A DNA stretch of 64,000 bases, taken from NCBI RefSeq assembly GCF_037975245.1, contig NC_092572.1:1403501-1467500 (forward strand), given 5' to 3'. This document shows, one piece after another, positions 24,847 through 35,400 of the stretch. Source of the stretch: Apostichopus japonicus (Eukaryota > Echinodermata > Holothuroidea > Aspidochirotida > Stichopodidae). Both the position numbers and the translations under genes were made by a program. The notes under the pieces are model-generated. The model was given only the letters and a program-made list of their open reading frames with translations, ran no database searches and was not told the DNA's origin. Each line of letters begins with the position of its first letter. Within the stretch, counting starts at the first letter, position 1.

Positions 24847-27162
24847 CTATACTTCACTTGTCGCTGTTGTCATTTTATTCCACTCTCCATCTTCGGATAA
24901 TCGTTCGAAAGTATTACTTTCATTTGTGCGTAACACTGCCAAGTACAATAAAACATTCATTATTAAAATAGCTGATTTTACATATGATATAGCACATTAT
25001 TTCATTCAAAAAACTGAATTCAATCTTTTAAAAAACAACTGAAGTTTTTCAATTATAATACCTGTTTTGTACTGCTTTCATTATTTCATTATAAATACGA
25101 AGTGGTCATCGATAATCACTTTGTTTCCAAAGATTATACAGAGACTTAATTGTTAACGGAAGCAAAATCATTTTATTGGTGTAGCACACAATTGACATGG
25201 TGCATTATGAAATTATTTTTATATTTTAATAACGGAGGATAAAATACTAATTAGGTTCCACCACATCGTTTAACTTTTTTCTTAAGGTGCTTAAAATGTA
25301 TAAACTCGATATTACCTTCTAAATTACCAATATTCTGTAGTTCGTCTTCAGAAAATTTTTCTGGAACTTTGCTGTTATGAAACCTTTTAGAAAGAAAAGG
25401 TTAACAGTTCTATGAATTTATACAGGCCGACTTTCTAACTTATGTATCGCATTTGGTACTCTTTATACTCCATAAAAATGTAGTTTTCGATGACTTCAGA
25501 AAGGGCATCAACATATATCAATATAGTTGTTTATGATTGTTTAAGGGGTGAAAAACAATTAACACCTAGAAATGTCTCATGGGTACTAACGCTACACAAC
25601 ACTGTAGAGAAAAGCGAAGTGTCCAAAACACATGTGGAGAAAGCAGATAGGATTAAAATCTACTGACTCTATTGTTATCTTCATCTGTTGATAGGTTCTA
25701 ATGACAGCTTTGAATTGATCTTTTTCTGCTAAATTAACCCCGTGAAAGACAAGCCGTTCGTAGATGGTTGGTAAATTGCTCAATTGAACAATTGGAAAGT
25801 CTCCATGTATCTCCAAAGAACCAATCGTGATCTGTTGGCATAAAATAAAATTAAACAATGAATATGTTTTTGTTTCGGCATTACGTTATTATATTAGAAA
25901 ACAGTATTTTCGCCGTTCGAGTTGATTGTGATGTATTTTGAGGCACAACAAAAAGAGTTTGTGAGGCTCAAATGCATTCCCATGCGGCAGATCTGACAAC
26001 AGGGATACTCGGCGTGTGATGGGTTCGGAAAAAAACTTCGAATAATACTGAACGATATGTGATAACTATGTCTGCATGTGAACGCACACTCCTCAATATG
26101 AGAGGGAAAAATGTTATGAAACTGCTTATCCTTAACGCGTTAAGCCTGTACATGTAAATATAGAAATGATAGATAGGTAGTATCGATCATAGCAGGATCT
26201 TCATGGTAACCCCGCATGTGTCCCTGCTGAGGGGAACATAATGAGGCTGATACGGCCAAGTTAACGCCATGTATGGCAAGAGGGACGAGTTTCTTACATG
26301 GATATGCAACGATTTGACTGAGGACTTAAGCATATCGATCACACAATTTAAGAACTGGATAATTATATTTTATTTGAAACTTCTCTCTGAAAAGTTGTAA
26401 ATTTCACTATTTTTGCTTGCTTTCTAATCCACATGGTTGTTTATTCTAACTATGAACAATAGTTGGTAACGATAAAGTTTCAAAATATCTATCTCAAAGG
26501 CAAGAGAAAACAGTGGTTCACATTTATAGCACACGCATTAGTGTACTTTGATATCTTTCTAATACAAATAAGACTCCTAAAACGTTTCTTTCATAAACAA
26601 ATTGACAAATTTGACGTAGTTCGTTTTTTTTATAACTACCAATCTATATATGGCGTTTGATTTTACTTTAATAATTTTTGTTTCAGAATTAATACCGTGT
26701 CACAGTGTATTAAATAATCTATTTCTTATCTGATATAGTGTAGTTCGAAATTTTGGAATTTCAATCTGACAACCAAACAAAGTCACCAAAATGTAACAAA
26801 ATGAAACTAATGCAAATTTGAATACTTCAGCGATATTAGAAATAGCAGCACAATTCACGAAACTCCGCCTACCTGTTTTAGATATTTAAGTTCAACGCAC
26901 CTTATGCCCTAATCTACCACGTGAAAAAAACTTCTGGTGATGGCTTGTTGATGTTCAAATATATCTCAAAGGGGAGGGAAACCCCATTCAACATACAATC
27001 CTACCCATACCGGCAGTCCGTGACTTTAGGTTATTACTTTATAATATAATGTGTAATTCAGGATATATATCTCAAAAGTTATTCACAAGGATGCTTGAGT
27101 ATAATCTATATAAATAAAACAATACTTGCATTTTCTCTTTTCATAAATATAATAATCCTTAC

Positions 27163-28324
27163 CTTTGTCTCTTTACAGCTCTTCAACAAGTGTGGAATTG
27201 CCTCCTGGTGATACTCATCTGTCATGTGCCTGAACAGTAACTTCTTCATGTGTAACATGTTAGCGTATTTCCTGTACTCCTCTTCACCATGTGTCCCTAC
27301 TTCCAGCAAACATGCTAATAGATCAAAGTTACCAGATTTTATAAGAGTCTCCGTGCTCTGCTTCTTCTCTGTACTAAACCGGAACAAATGATCCGCCAGT
27401 GGTTTGTTATCTTAATTGCAGTTATTTACGTAAAAGAGGCAAACAACCTTGCAATTAATGGAGATCTAAGAAGATAATCACTACATCCATCGGTAATTTC
27501 ATCTTCTATATGAGTTTGCCAAGCACTCGATATATCTTCTGAATGTTTGACATTCAAGGGTCTTTCTTCAGGGTCACATTCTTTGCGTTTTTCTTCCCGT
27601 TGTTTTCTTTCCAAACGAACATGTTTTTGCCTCTCTTTGTCATTCTGTTTACTTTCTTTTAGTTGCCTAAATCTTTTGAAGAACAAATTTCTGTGTGACT
27701 CAGTAAACCCGACCACGTCTACCCTTGTGTAAGTTGTGTTCATAATTTTTACGTAATGGTCAAGTTTACGGGAAGTGACCCAAATATTCCTCTTGCTAAA
27801 GTCAGCAACATCACCATCTAATACCTGCTTTATAGTTAATCTCTCCCCCTTGTCATCATTTCTTGCATTATTATGAAGCCTTGACCAATTGCTTATTCCA
27901 TCTAACATCACAATGCTCTTTTTTCTTTGAAGTTCTAAAATAATTCTGTTAGCTTCTGCCACAGACTTTTTGGGTCCCAAAAATGTCATGAGTTCCTCCA
28001 ATATGCAAGCATCTTTTGGAACATTCTCAAGTTGAAAATAGATCAGAATATAATCTTTAAAAATTTCTCCTTTGCTCCATTTTCTTGATATATCCCGAAA
28101 TAAATGTGATTTGCCAATACCAGGCTCGCCAACAAATAATACTCGGTTACCCTGCTCGCCCTTGGATAATGCAGCAATCATATCATCAGCATTATTTACA
28201 TGTGATATAACGTTATCTGTGTACGTTATCGTGTACTGACAGTCACTACAATAACTGTTTATTGTAGAGATATCTGTCAGTTCTTCCAACAACGTATTCT
28301 GTTTTACTTCTTTCAACAGGGTTC
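27163..28324 (-). pseudogene. Gene A NACHT exon (frameshift plus nonsense codon)
   Basis: It has Walker A GEPGIGKS, Walker B IVMLDGISNW and the NACHT-type VTSRK sensor, all close to the gene B exon. The donor is canonical AAAG^GTAAGG, unlike the GC donor of gene B. The single-base loss near 27,434 and the TAA at 27412-27414 fall after the ATPase core, in the helical region that follows it. A truncated NACHT protein could still be made from this exon. Confidence 0.85.
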
Positions 28325-29480
28325 CTATCGAGAAAGAATATGAGAAAGACGATTATTTCAAATGGTTATGTAATTTATTTCCATCAATGACTCCCTCTCA
28401 ATGACGCAATACGATGACTTTCTTCATAGAGGCTTATCATCATTCCATTACTTGATCTGGTAAGAATATAAATTAATACTCTAACAAGAAACTTATTCAT
28501 TTAGGCAGGCATGTTTCTACAACAAATTCGCGAAAGAAACCAAATGTTGATGTTGATACAAGTTTAAAAGCAGATAAAAACATATAATAATAAATACATG
28601 AACCAAACGAATTGAAATTAGTGTTCAAACTAATACTGAAAAAGACTCTTTCAGACAGAGTGTAACTTACTGCACAATAAAACAGGAAACAATTTAACAA
28701 TAAAAATTGGTTTTGAATTTACATTCAGCTGCTTCAATAATATCTAAAAGGTACAACTATTGTTTACTGCAAACCCTTTCACAATTATGAAGAAAAAGCG
28801 AGGTTGTTATTTCTGTAATAACAATAATCTCTTAAATGTCGACGTATGATGTAACATGTGACGCTTCTCACATGTGAGAGGAAACACCCCACTCTAACAC
28901 CCCTCTCACAGGACTACAAGTATATATAACACCGTACATTTTACTTCACGTCGCGAAAATGAGGGTTGCGCTCTTGGGCAAATATGTATTTGTCGATTTA
29001 TAAAGTTTCACAAACATGATAAGTTGCAGGAAAACATTACATTGTCGAACTGCATCGTAACCCCATGAAGGGGGTAGATTGAAAAAAAGCTCAAAACATG
29101 GTATCTGCCGAATTATCGAGTAACCCTAATATAAATCATGTCAAAACTAATATATCTACTTGTCGAGTTGATGTTTTAGACACTAAACTTGAAACACGTC
29201 AAAAAACACGACATATGTTAACTTGTCTAGTAACACTGACATGGCACCTAAACGAAAAAGTACCAATTAGTACGACATGCTGTGTGGCATATACTAAGAA
29301 GGTAAATCAACAACTCCCTTTTCCCTTCAGAGCTTCAATTAATTTTCGTCTACATTGATGTTACTATAAGGAAGGAATGCTGCATGTTTTCTTTTATTTT
29401 TTTGAAGATGTTAATAAACATAATTCAAAATGTATCTTCAAAGTATACACAACCCGAAAGGAAAACTAATTTACATATAC

Positions 29481-29624
29481 CTTTCCGTCCACCGTGACGT
29501 CGATGTAGCTTGCAGCAAATTACGGCGAGGCTAAGAGTTAATATTCCTGAGGTAGTCAAAGCACACGTTACAATCACTTTCATTGAAGAGCTGATCGGCT
29601 GTGTGCTGTCTTCATTGCAGCTCT
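29481..29624 (-). CDS. Gene A stalk and transmembrane exon
   Basis: This 144-bp exon is equal in length and phase (2 nt in, 1 nt out) to the gene B exon. It encodes a short extracellular stalk (SCNEDSTQPISSS), a hydrophobic helix and a basic stop-transfer KLHRRHGGRK. The acceptor is AAAAAG^AG and the donor CGGAAAG^GTATAT. The frame is intact in this exon. Confidence 0.75.
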
Positions 29625-29868
29625 CTTTTTAAAAATGTATAAAACATTGATTGTTAGGATCAATTTTGGGATGAACACATTGGACGAATCCCTTGAAAAT
29701 AAATGATTATTATTTTATTTACACCTTCTTCCAACTTCCATATAGTCAACAAGTGTATCTTATTACTACAACATTTGGTATGTCATGTCTCAGTTCTGTA
29801 TTGAACACATGCTACTAACTAACCTACAGTGTTGTTGGGAATTCAAAAAGGTAGGTTAGTATTAAGTC

Positions 29869-29870
<2 letters not shown>

Positions 29871-29947
<77 letters not shown>

Positions 29948-29953
29948 TTATAT

Positions 29954-30004
<51 letters not shown>
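29871..30004. repeat. (TA)n microsatellite
   Basis: A long TA run broken by TATCTTTATATTATATTATA near the middle. It lies at the end of a Penelope-like element. The open frame across it is pure Tyr-Ile repeat and is not a gene. Confidence 0.9.
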
Positions 30005-30011
<7 letters not shown>

Positions 30012-30065
30012 ATATAATATAAAAGATAAAGAAGCGAATATTTTTAACAACGACATACTGCTATA

Positions 30066-30094
30066 TTTCGGAGTGGTCTCCTCTCCATCGTCAG
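30066..30094 (-). ncRNA. Hammerhead-ribozyme-like motif, Penelope-like 3' region
   Basis: The minus strand reads CTGACGA (30094-30088), one extra base, stem II GGAG...CTCC, then GAAA (30069-30066). CUGANGA and GAAA around a hairpin form the catalytic core of hammerhead ribozymes. Penelope-like elements are known to carry such ribozymes. It lies downstream of the Penelope endonuclease remnant on the same strand. The unpaired base between core and stem II is non-standard, and stem I was not established. Confidence 0.5.
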
Positions 30095-30312
30095 GCAATT
30101 GTACAAGATCAATTAAATACAAGGGCTAATAAACATCCAAAGACGACAATAGTGATAAGCATGAGTGATTTTTAAACTAGGAATGATTAGAACAACCAGC
30201 AATAAAAAGTATATATGGATTAGAATAGCTCCAACCCGTAGCTCGATACATTTCTATTTAGGTCAGCATTTAAGTCTTTTATTAGGAGACTCTCTTTATT
30301 CCTCCTCCTGAA

Positions 30313-30775
30313 TCAATGGGGTTCATTACCAATAGCGGCACAATGATCAACAAAAGTAGGCAGATTATGTTTGTGCGCAGTACAATGAAGGTTAATAGTG
30401 CCTTTCTGACCACCAAAGGAGCTCACCAGATGTTCGTTGAACCTATCATTAAGCCGTCTATTGGTTTCTCCGACATAAAAGGAATCACAGCCTGGACAGT
30501 TAATCCTAGAAACAACATTGTTGGCATAATCTAACTTATAGGCATCCTTGAAATTGAACAGAGCAGAGATTTTCTTTTGCAGACAAATTATTTTGATATG
30601 TATATTGTCATTACACAACCCCTTAATGTAACTGCCTAAAGTCTTAGCGAGTTTATCACTGCAGGGGCCACAATTAAACAGTATTTACTTTGGTCTCCCT
30701 ATGATCTAATTTAATTACAGGACCCATGCCCAGTTGTTTTCTTATTTTATAAGTATAGTTTTCCATTTCATGCAA
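30313..30775 (-). pseudogene. Penelope-like element fragment: RT end and GIY-YIG endonuclease
   Basis: The intact 101-codon part (30618-30313) has the GIY-YIG-type region NCPGCDSFYVGETNRRLNDR followed by FNEHL. Penelope-like endonucleases commonly have YVGET-RRL-DRF-EH here. Before it, LGSYIKGLCND and ISALFNFKDAYKL match the usual linker after the reverse transcriptase. Upstream sequence (to ~30,775) still shows RKQLGMGPVIKLDHRET but is broken by stops. It is a 5'-truncated, degenerate copy lying inside the Ig-to-TM intron of gene A. Confidence 0.75.
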
Positions 30776-30899
30776 CAACTTTTAACCATTTAAAGTCAAA
30801 ATACGTCTAATAAATTGAAATTAATTCATGAATTAATTTCAGTTTATTTCAAGGATGCCTATAAGTTAGATTATGCCAACATGTTGTTTATATGATATA

Positions 30900-30932
30900 C
30901 GTATATATATGTAGGGTATATGTTTATGTATA

Positions 30933-30972
<40 letters not shown>
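30900..30972. repeat. (TA)n-rich tract
   Basis: Interrupted TATATG/TATA repeats, one of three such tracts in this intron, between the Penelope fragment and the second hammerhead-like motif. Confidence 0.8.
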
Positions 30973-30979
<7 letters not shown>

Positions 30980-31044
30980 ATCCAGACAAATAAGATATGA
31001 CTAAAAATTGACAAATAAGGAGTATAGTTTTATATAATATATTG

Positions 31045-31075
31045 GAATTTTCGGTCCTCCTGGGACCTTCGTCAG
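31045..31075 (-). ncRNA. Hammerhead-ribozyme-like motif, second copy
   Basis: The minus strand reads CTGACGA (31075-31069), one extra A, stem II GGTCC-CAGGA-GGACC, then GAAA (31052-31049) followed by ATTCC. Stem II is perfect and differs in sequence from the motif at 30,066 while keeping the core. That is the pattern expected when the fold, not the sequence, is maintained. Probably the 3' region of another Penelope-like copy; no coding part remains nearby. Confidence 0.5.
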
Positions 31076-31091
31076 CAATACTTGGCAGTCG

Positions 31092-31144
31092 AATATATAT
31101 ATATATATATTATATATATATATATATATAAATAAATATATAAA

Positions 31145-31236
<92 letters not shown>
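31092..31236. repeat. (TA)n-rich tract
   Basis: TA runs broken by AAATAAATATATAAATGAA. It adjoins the second hammerhead-like motif, a typical insertion-site or tail context for Penelope-like elements. Confidence 0.85.
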
Positions 31237-31237
<1 letters not shown>

Positions 31238-31534
31238 TCATTTAATACACTCTTGATAAAGCTGGAATTCCTTGTGCTTAGCGTTTTCTGTTAAACACTT
31301 GCTTGTATTTCGAGCCATTCTTTTGACTAAAAGACACCACCTAGAATAGTAGACACCTGTTTCCCTTATCATCTGAAACGAACGTTATCTTTCTGAAACT
31401 GTTACCGAGGTGTTTATATGTAGTTTTGTATTGACAAACGCGGTCACAATAATTTAAAAAGATCAATTGATAGACGCATTAAATGACACTTAATTTGGAC
31501 TAACCAGGGGTTAACCTGATGTTACTGTCTTTAC

Positions 31535-31836
31535 GGTGTAAACAGTTTATGCCATCTTGTGCCAGACATCTTATATCTGCAAAACCGCCACATGCGTCGA
31601 AGGTGTATTCAACAGATGTAGATGTGTTCCAAGTGCCCATTTTTTCATTTTTCTGTGAATGGTTTCGCCTGTAATAACCTGAAGATGCTCGCTACGTCTA
31701 ATCTCCAATCGAAGCAGTACTTTTGGTCGAGATTCAGTAACTGTACATTGTAACTGGCCCGTCTGATTTATTTGTAGGCTACAATTCGAGCATGGAGCAC
31801 ACTGAGCTATCAGTGGACATCCCTGCTGTGGACTGA
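31535..31836 (-). pseudogene. Gene A Ig-like exon (frameshifted)
   Basis: It is homologous to the second Ig exon of gene B. It starts after TTTTTCCAG with GCPLIAQCAPCSNC (B: CPIVQSCRSCDEC), then LQCTVTE, and later in another frame GTWNTSTSVEYTF...IRCLAQD (B: DTWNISTTIRFEL...FNCTVLYD). The frame break falls in an A-rich segment near 31,640-31,660. The likely donor is CACC^GTAAAG at 31534. Exon length (302 bp) is out of phase by one base compared with B. Confidence 0.65.
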
Positions 31837-31869
31837 CTGGAAAAAAATGAGGGATACTATATTGGCGGT

Positions 31870-32420
31870 ATATTAAGTAGTTAGGCTTTATAAACAGTTG
31901 GTTAGGCGTATGGATTATGCTGTCCAGGCTTGAAACCCATATTTTGCTAAGGATAAGGAAGTACTCGAAAAGGTCCAGGAGAGGGCTACTAGAATGATGA
32001 GTTTCTTAAAGAGTATTCATAATTATAAGCGGTTACAACTGTTAATTCTCACCACACTGGAGCTTAGGAGGTTACGTTGCGACCTAATTCAGGTTTTCAA
32101 GATTGTGTATGGTTGTGACAATTTATCCTTCACTGAATTGTTCGTGTTTTCTTATAGTAGTTGTACCAGAGGGCATTGTGTTAAACTCCAAAAGTCACAA
32201 AGTAGGATCAATATTCGGCATAACTTTTTTCTATATAGTTAGGGTTGTGAATGAGTGGGCCGGTTTGCCTGAGAAAGTTGTACTTGCAAGTAGTGTGAAT
32301 TGGTTTAAGAGTGCTTTGGCCAAGCACTTTAATCATTTTTATCGGGTCTGAGTGTATGTGTCTTCAGGTTTTTGTCTTCTCCTATAGGGTCCTTGATGGG
32401 GACTTCAGTGTCCCCCTGAT
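31870..32420 (+). pseudogene. LINE reverse transcriptase C-terminal fragment
   Basis: A degraded plus-strand fragment. DYAVQA-stop-NPYFAKDKEVLEKVQERATRM matches the region after the RT of CR1/Jockey-type LINEs (a Y-A-x-x-x-W-x-P-Y...LE-VQ-RATK context). LRRLRCDLIQVFKIVYG follows, and then, after a frame change, VNEWAGLPEKVVLASSVNWF and a short basic end near 32,350. It sits immediately upstream of the gene A Ig exon and may have displaced that gene's 5' part. Confidence 0.7.
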
Positions 32421-32429
32421 CCTTTTTTT

Positions 32430-35400
32430 TTTCTAAACTATATCTGTCTTCAAGGAGCTCTAAATATTAGTAGTCTTATTGACATTTGGTATAAGGTACA
32501 ATATCTAATTTTTGACACATGTGACTAACACTGACAAACAAAGAATCGCTTGTAAATTGATTTCTCTTTTATTGGATGATTTTTTTTACCTGAAAGACTA
32601 AAAAAAACGTAAAAAGAAATAATGATAATGATATATTTCATAAAATTAAAGAGGTTAAAAAATATTTATGGCAAAGATAGTTTGAAAAACAATATCATTT
32701 CTCACTGAACCAATGCCTCATAATTTCTTTTAGGATGGAGACACATATTTTAGTGTGAAATTTCACTGAAATTTGCTGCAATGATATAAGAGCCATCAAA
32801 AATAGACAAATCTATTAGGAAAGAACATAACCAAGCAGAAATTGCAACCGTAGTGTCTACTTTATCAATTTGCAAAAGCTCAAATAAAGATAACATGATC
32901 TTAAAATTGAGGAAAGGAGCTCCATCAATGCTGTACCTAATGTGAATTAAACAAACTGTAGATTTAAACATCTTTCATGAAAGAATGTTTTTTTCTGTGG
33001 TATGAATGTCTGGAAAATAGAGAAGGTGCAACATATGCAAGATGGTAAGGAGTGGGTGATTAATTTGACTTGAGCTTTGTTTTGATTTGACTTGAGTTAG
33101 ACTATCAAAAACAAAAACGTGGAATTGTACCAATATTTGTCAAAATGAATTGCCACATGACGCATGACAAAGTAGATATTTTTTTGATGGGTTTTATTTT
33201 ACATTTTGCATGTTAGTTCATATGTTTTATGAGTATTGTGTAAACAAACACATTAAGGAAGCAAAGCAATTTGAAGTAATGTCAGGCTAAACTGTTTTCA
33301 AATAATCATGCAAGTACTATATGTCAAGTGCCCACATAGGAGAAACCATCCCCCTGGGATGCAGATGCATAGTCCTGAAAATGAAAGAAAACACACATAA
33401 AGTGTTAAGAGAACGTTGGATAATAGCAGACAATATAACAAGGCACATGACAAATGACTTTACATTAATCTTAAAAGTAACAGTAGATATTCTTTCAACA
33501 AGCCCATATTACATAACACATAATTTGGAACATAGGGGAACTTCTAACAGCATTTTTTCTGTGAAAATGACAGCAATGTACGGCAGTACAAAGTGAAGAA
33601 CGTCATTGCAAGGTTACGTACGCATATGCACAATCGGAACAAAAACATTACTGCAATATGAATTCACACCAAAAAAATACTACGTATACTCTACGTTTAT
33701 CTAAGCGATTATACTTTGTTATACGTTTCTGTACGCAACTTTCTACGCAGTGTCTACGAGGTGTCTACGCCGTGTCTACGCGGCTTAGGGCTTCGCTCCA
33801 ATGCCCCTGAATAGGGATTATACGCACGTAAAAACGTACATTCTCGTACAATCTGTAGACGTAGGGTGTTCGCGGCCGCCTTACATAGCAGAGCTTCTGT
33901 GGGTTAGAATATACTCTGATGAAGAAAATAGTCGGTAAACTCAGTATCGCACCTAGCTCAATTAATGAATTTCCAAAATATTCAACCACAGAGTTAGCAT
34001 GTAGGCTATTTAAGCCGATTGGAATAAGAGTAAGGAAGAAAACACGACACTGTAGGAGCACAAACGATCGATTCAATCAGTACAAAAACTTTAGCAAGGA
34101 AACTATATTAATTACGACAATTTCCCCTGTCTGTTACTATTTGTACGAGTTCCTCCCGTTAGGCATTAAATTAAATTTAGGTAACAATTCTAGAGAACTA
34201 GGTAGGCCTTGGCCGATCCTACCTCTTAGCCTACATCGAAAGTTACGCCGTATACACCTCGCAATTAAAACCACGATAACCTTAAATGAAAAAAAAAACA
34301 CAATATTTTGCACTTGAAGATCTGACTTCCCCCAAAATACAATGATAAGGGTAGACCCAGTTATTCTTAATACATTGAGATTCCAATTACTAGTCAAAAT
34401 TATTTTCTGAAGAAAAACCGTACGATATTTGTTCACAATTACTTATGCTTAGATAAGTGCTTCCTCACAATCAACGCGCCGCCCCGAAACTCGCTCCGCT
34501 TACGTAAAACTTCTATTTATATAACACGTGGAAAAACCCGAGTTTTTACACGCGAACTTGCCTAAGTTTTATTGCACTATGGGAACGACACAACACATTG
34601 AACATGATGGTACATTTCCCGCCATCTGGACGTCGAGTGTAAATTTTGGTGTAATATGCAAATTATTAATGATACTGTGCTGTACGGTTAAAACTTAACC
34701 TACTGCGACACATACACATTTTGGGAAGCTTTTGTAGAAGTAAATTTTGTATCAAATGTAAAGTACTGTATAGTACAATAATTTATAAAAGACGGTTTTG
34801 CTCAGGTGGTAGGGAAAAGGGGTGTTTCGGTGAACTCGTACAGGGATTATACGAGGTGTCTATGCGGCAATTGTTTGTCAACGAGTTTATACGCAATTGT
34901 ATTTGTTTATAAGTCTTTTTACAATCATGTGCGCGTAAACATGTCCAGTTATACGTGAGCGGTACTGTAGTGTTGAAAAAACGACAGTTATAGTACAAAA
35001 GCTTTTCATGAAATATCTCTTCACCTACTAAAATGGGGGCCCAGCTCTTGCCACAAAGTAAAGAACCAATGTTGATTTGTCACTGACTCGATCTATCTGT
35101 AGCCTACAGAAACTTGATCCAGAATAAGCAGGTGGGCCTATATATCTAGGTACACCAGATGGAATCAACAGGGGTAAAACTACTCAGTACTTAATAAAGC
35201 CTACAGACCAAGATAGTACCTTGTTTAAAAAGCTTAACTAATTTTCAAGTACTATAATATATACTGGGGTTCTGGCTAGTGGGGGTATTATCAGTGCTGA
35301 CACCCACCAGTGGCAGAAGTCAGTAGTAAACTAATATCAACATAGGCCTAGTACTGTGTAGTTGAACTAGTACTACTCTACTTTGGAAAGCTTCAGTCCT

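Larger units (their letters stand above)
24847..31836 (-). pseudogene. Gene A: diverged Ig-TM-NACHT receptor copy, disrupted
   Basis: Six exons on the minus strand match gene B exon for exon: Ig-like 31836-31535, stalk+TM 29624-29481, NACHT 28324-27163, tail exons 25831-25668, 25383-25316 and 24935-24847 (stop 24847-24849). All junctions keep the phases seen in gene B. It is probably non-functional. The NACHT exon has lost one base near 27,434 relative to B and carries a TAA at 27412-27414. The Ig exon changes frame near its A-run (~31,640-31,660). I found neither a V-type Ig exon nor a signal-peptide exon upstream; a LINE fragment lies there instead. Its second intron holds a Penelope-like element and (TA)n tracts. 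An unusual splice form that avoids the lesions cannot be excluded. Confidence 0.75.

Noticed and set aside
29829-30017. 62-codon open frame
   Set aside because: It is only Tyr-Ile repeats from a (TA)n tract.
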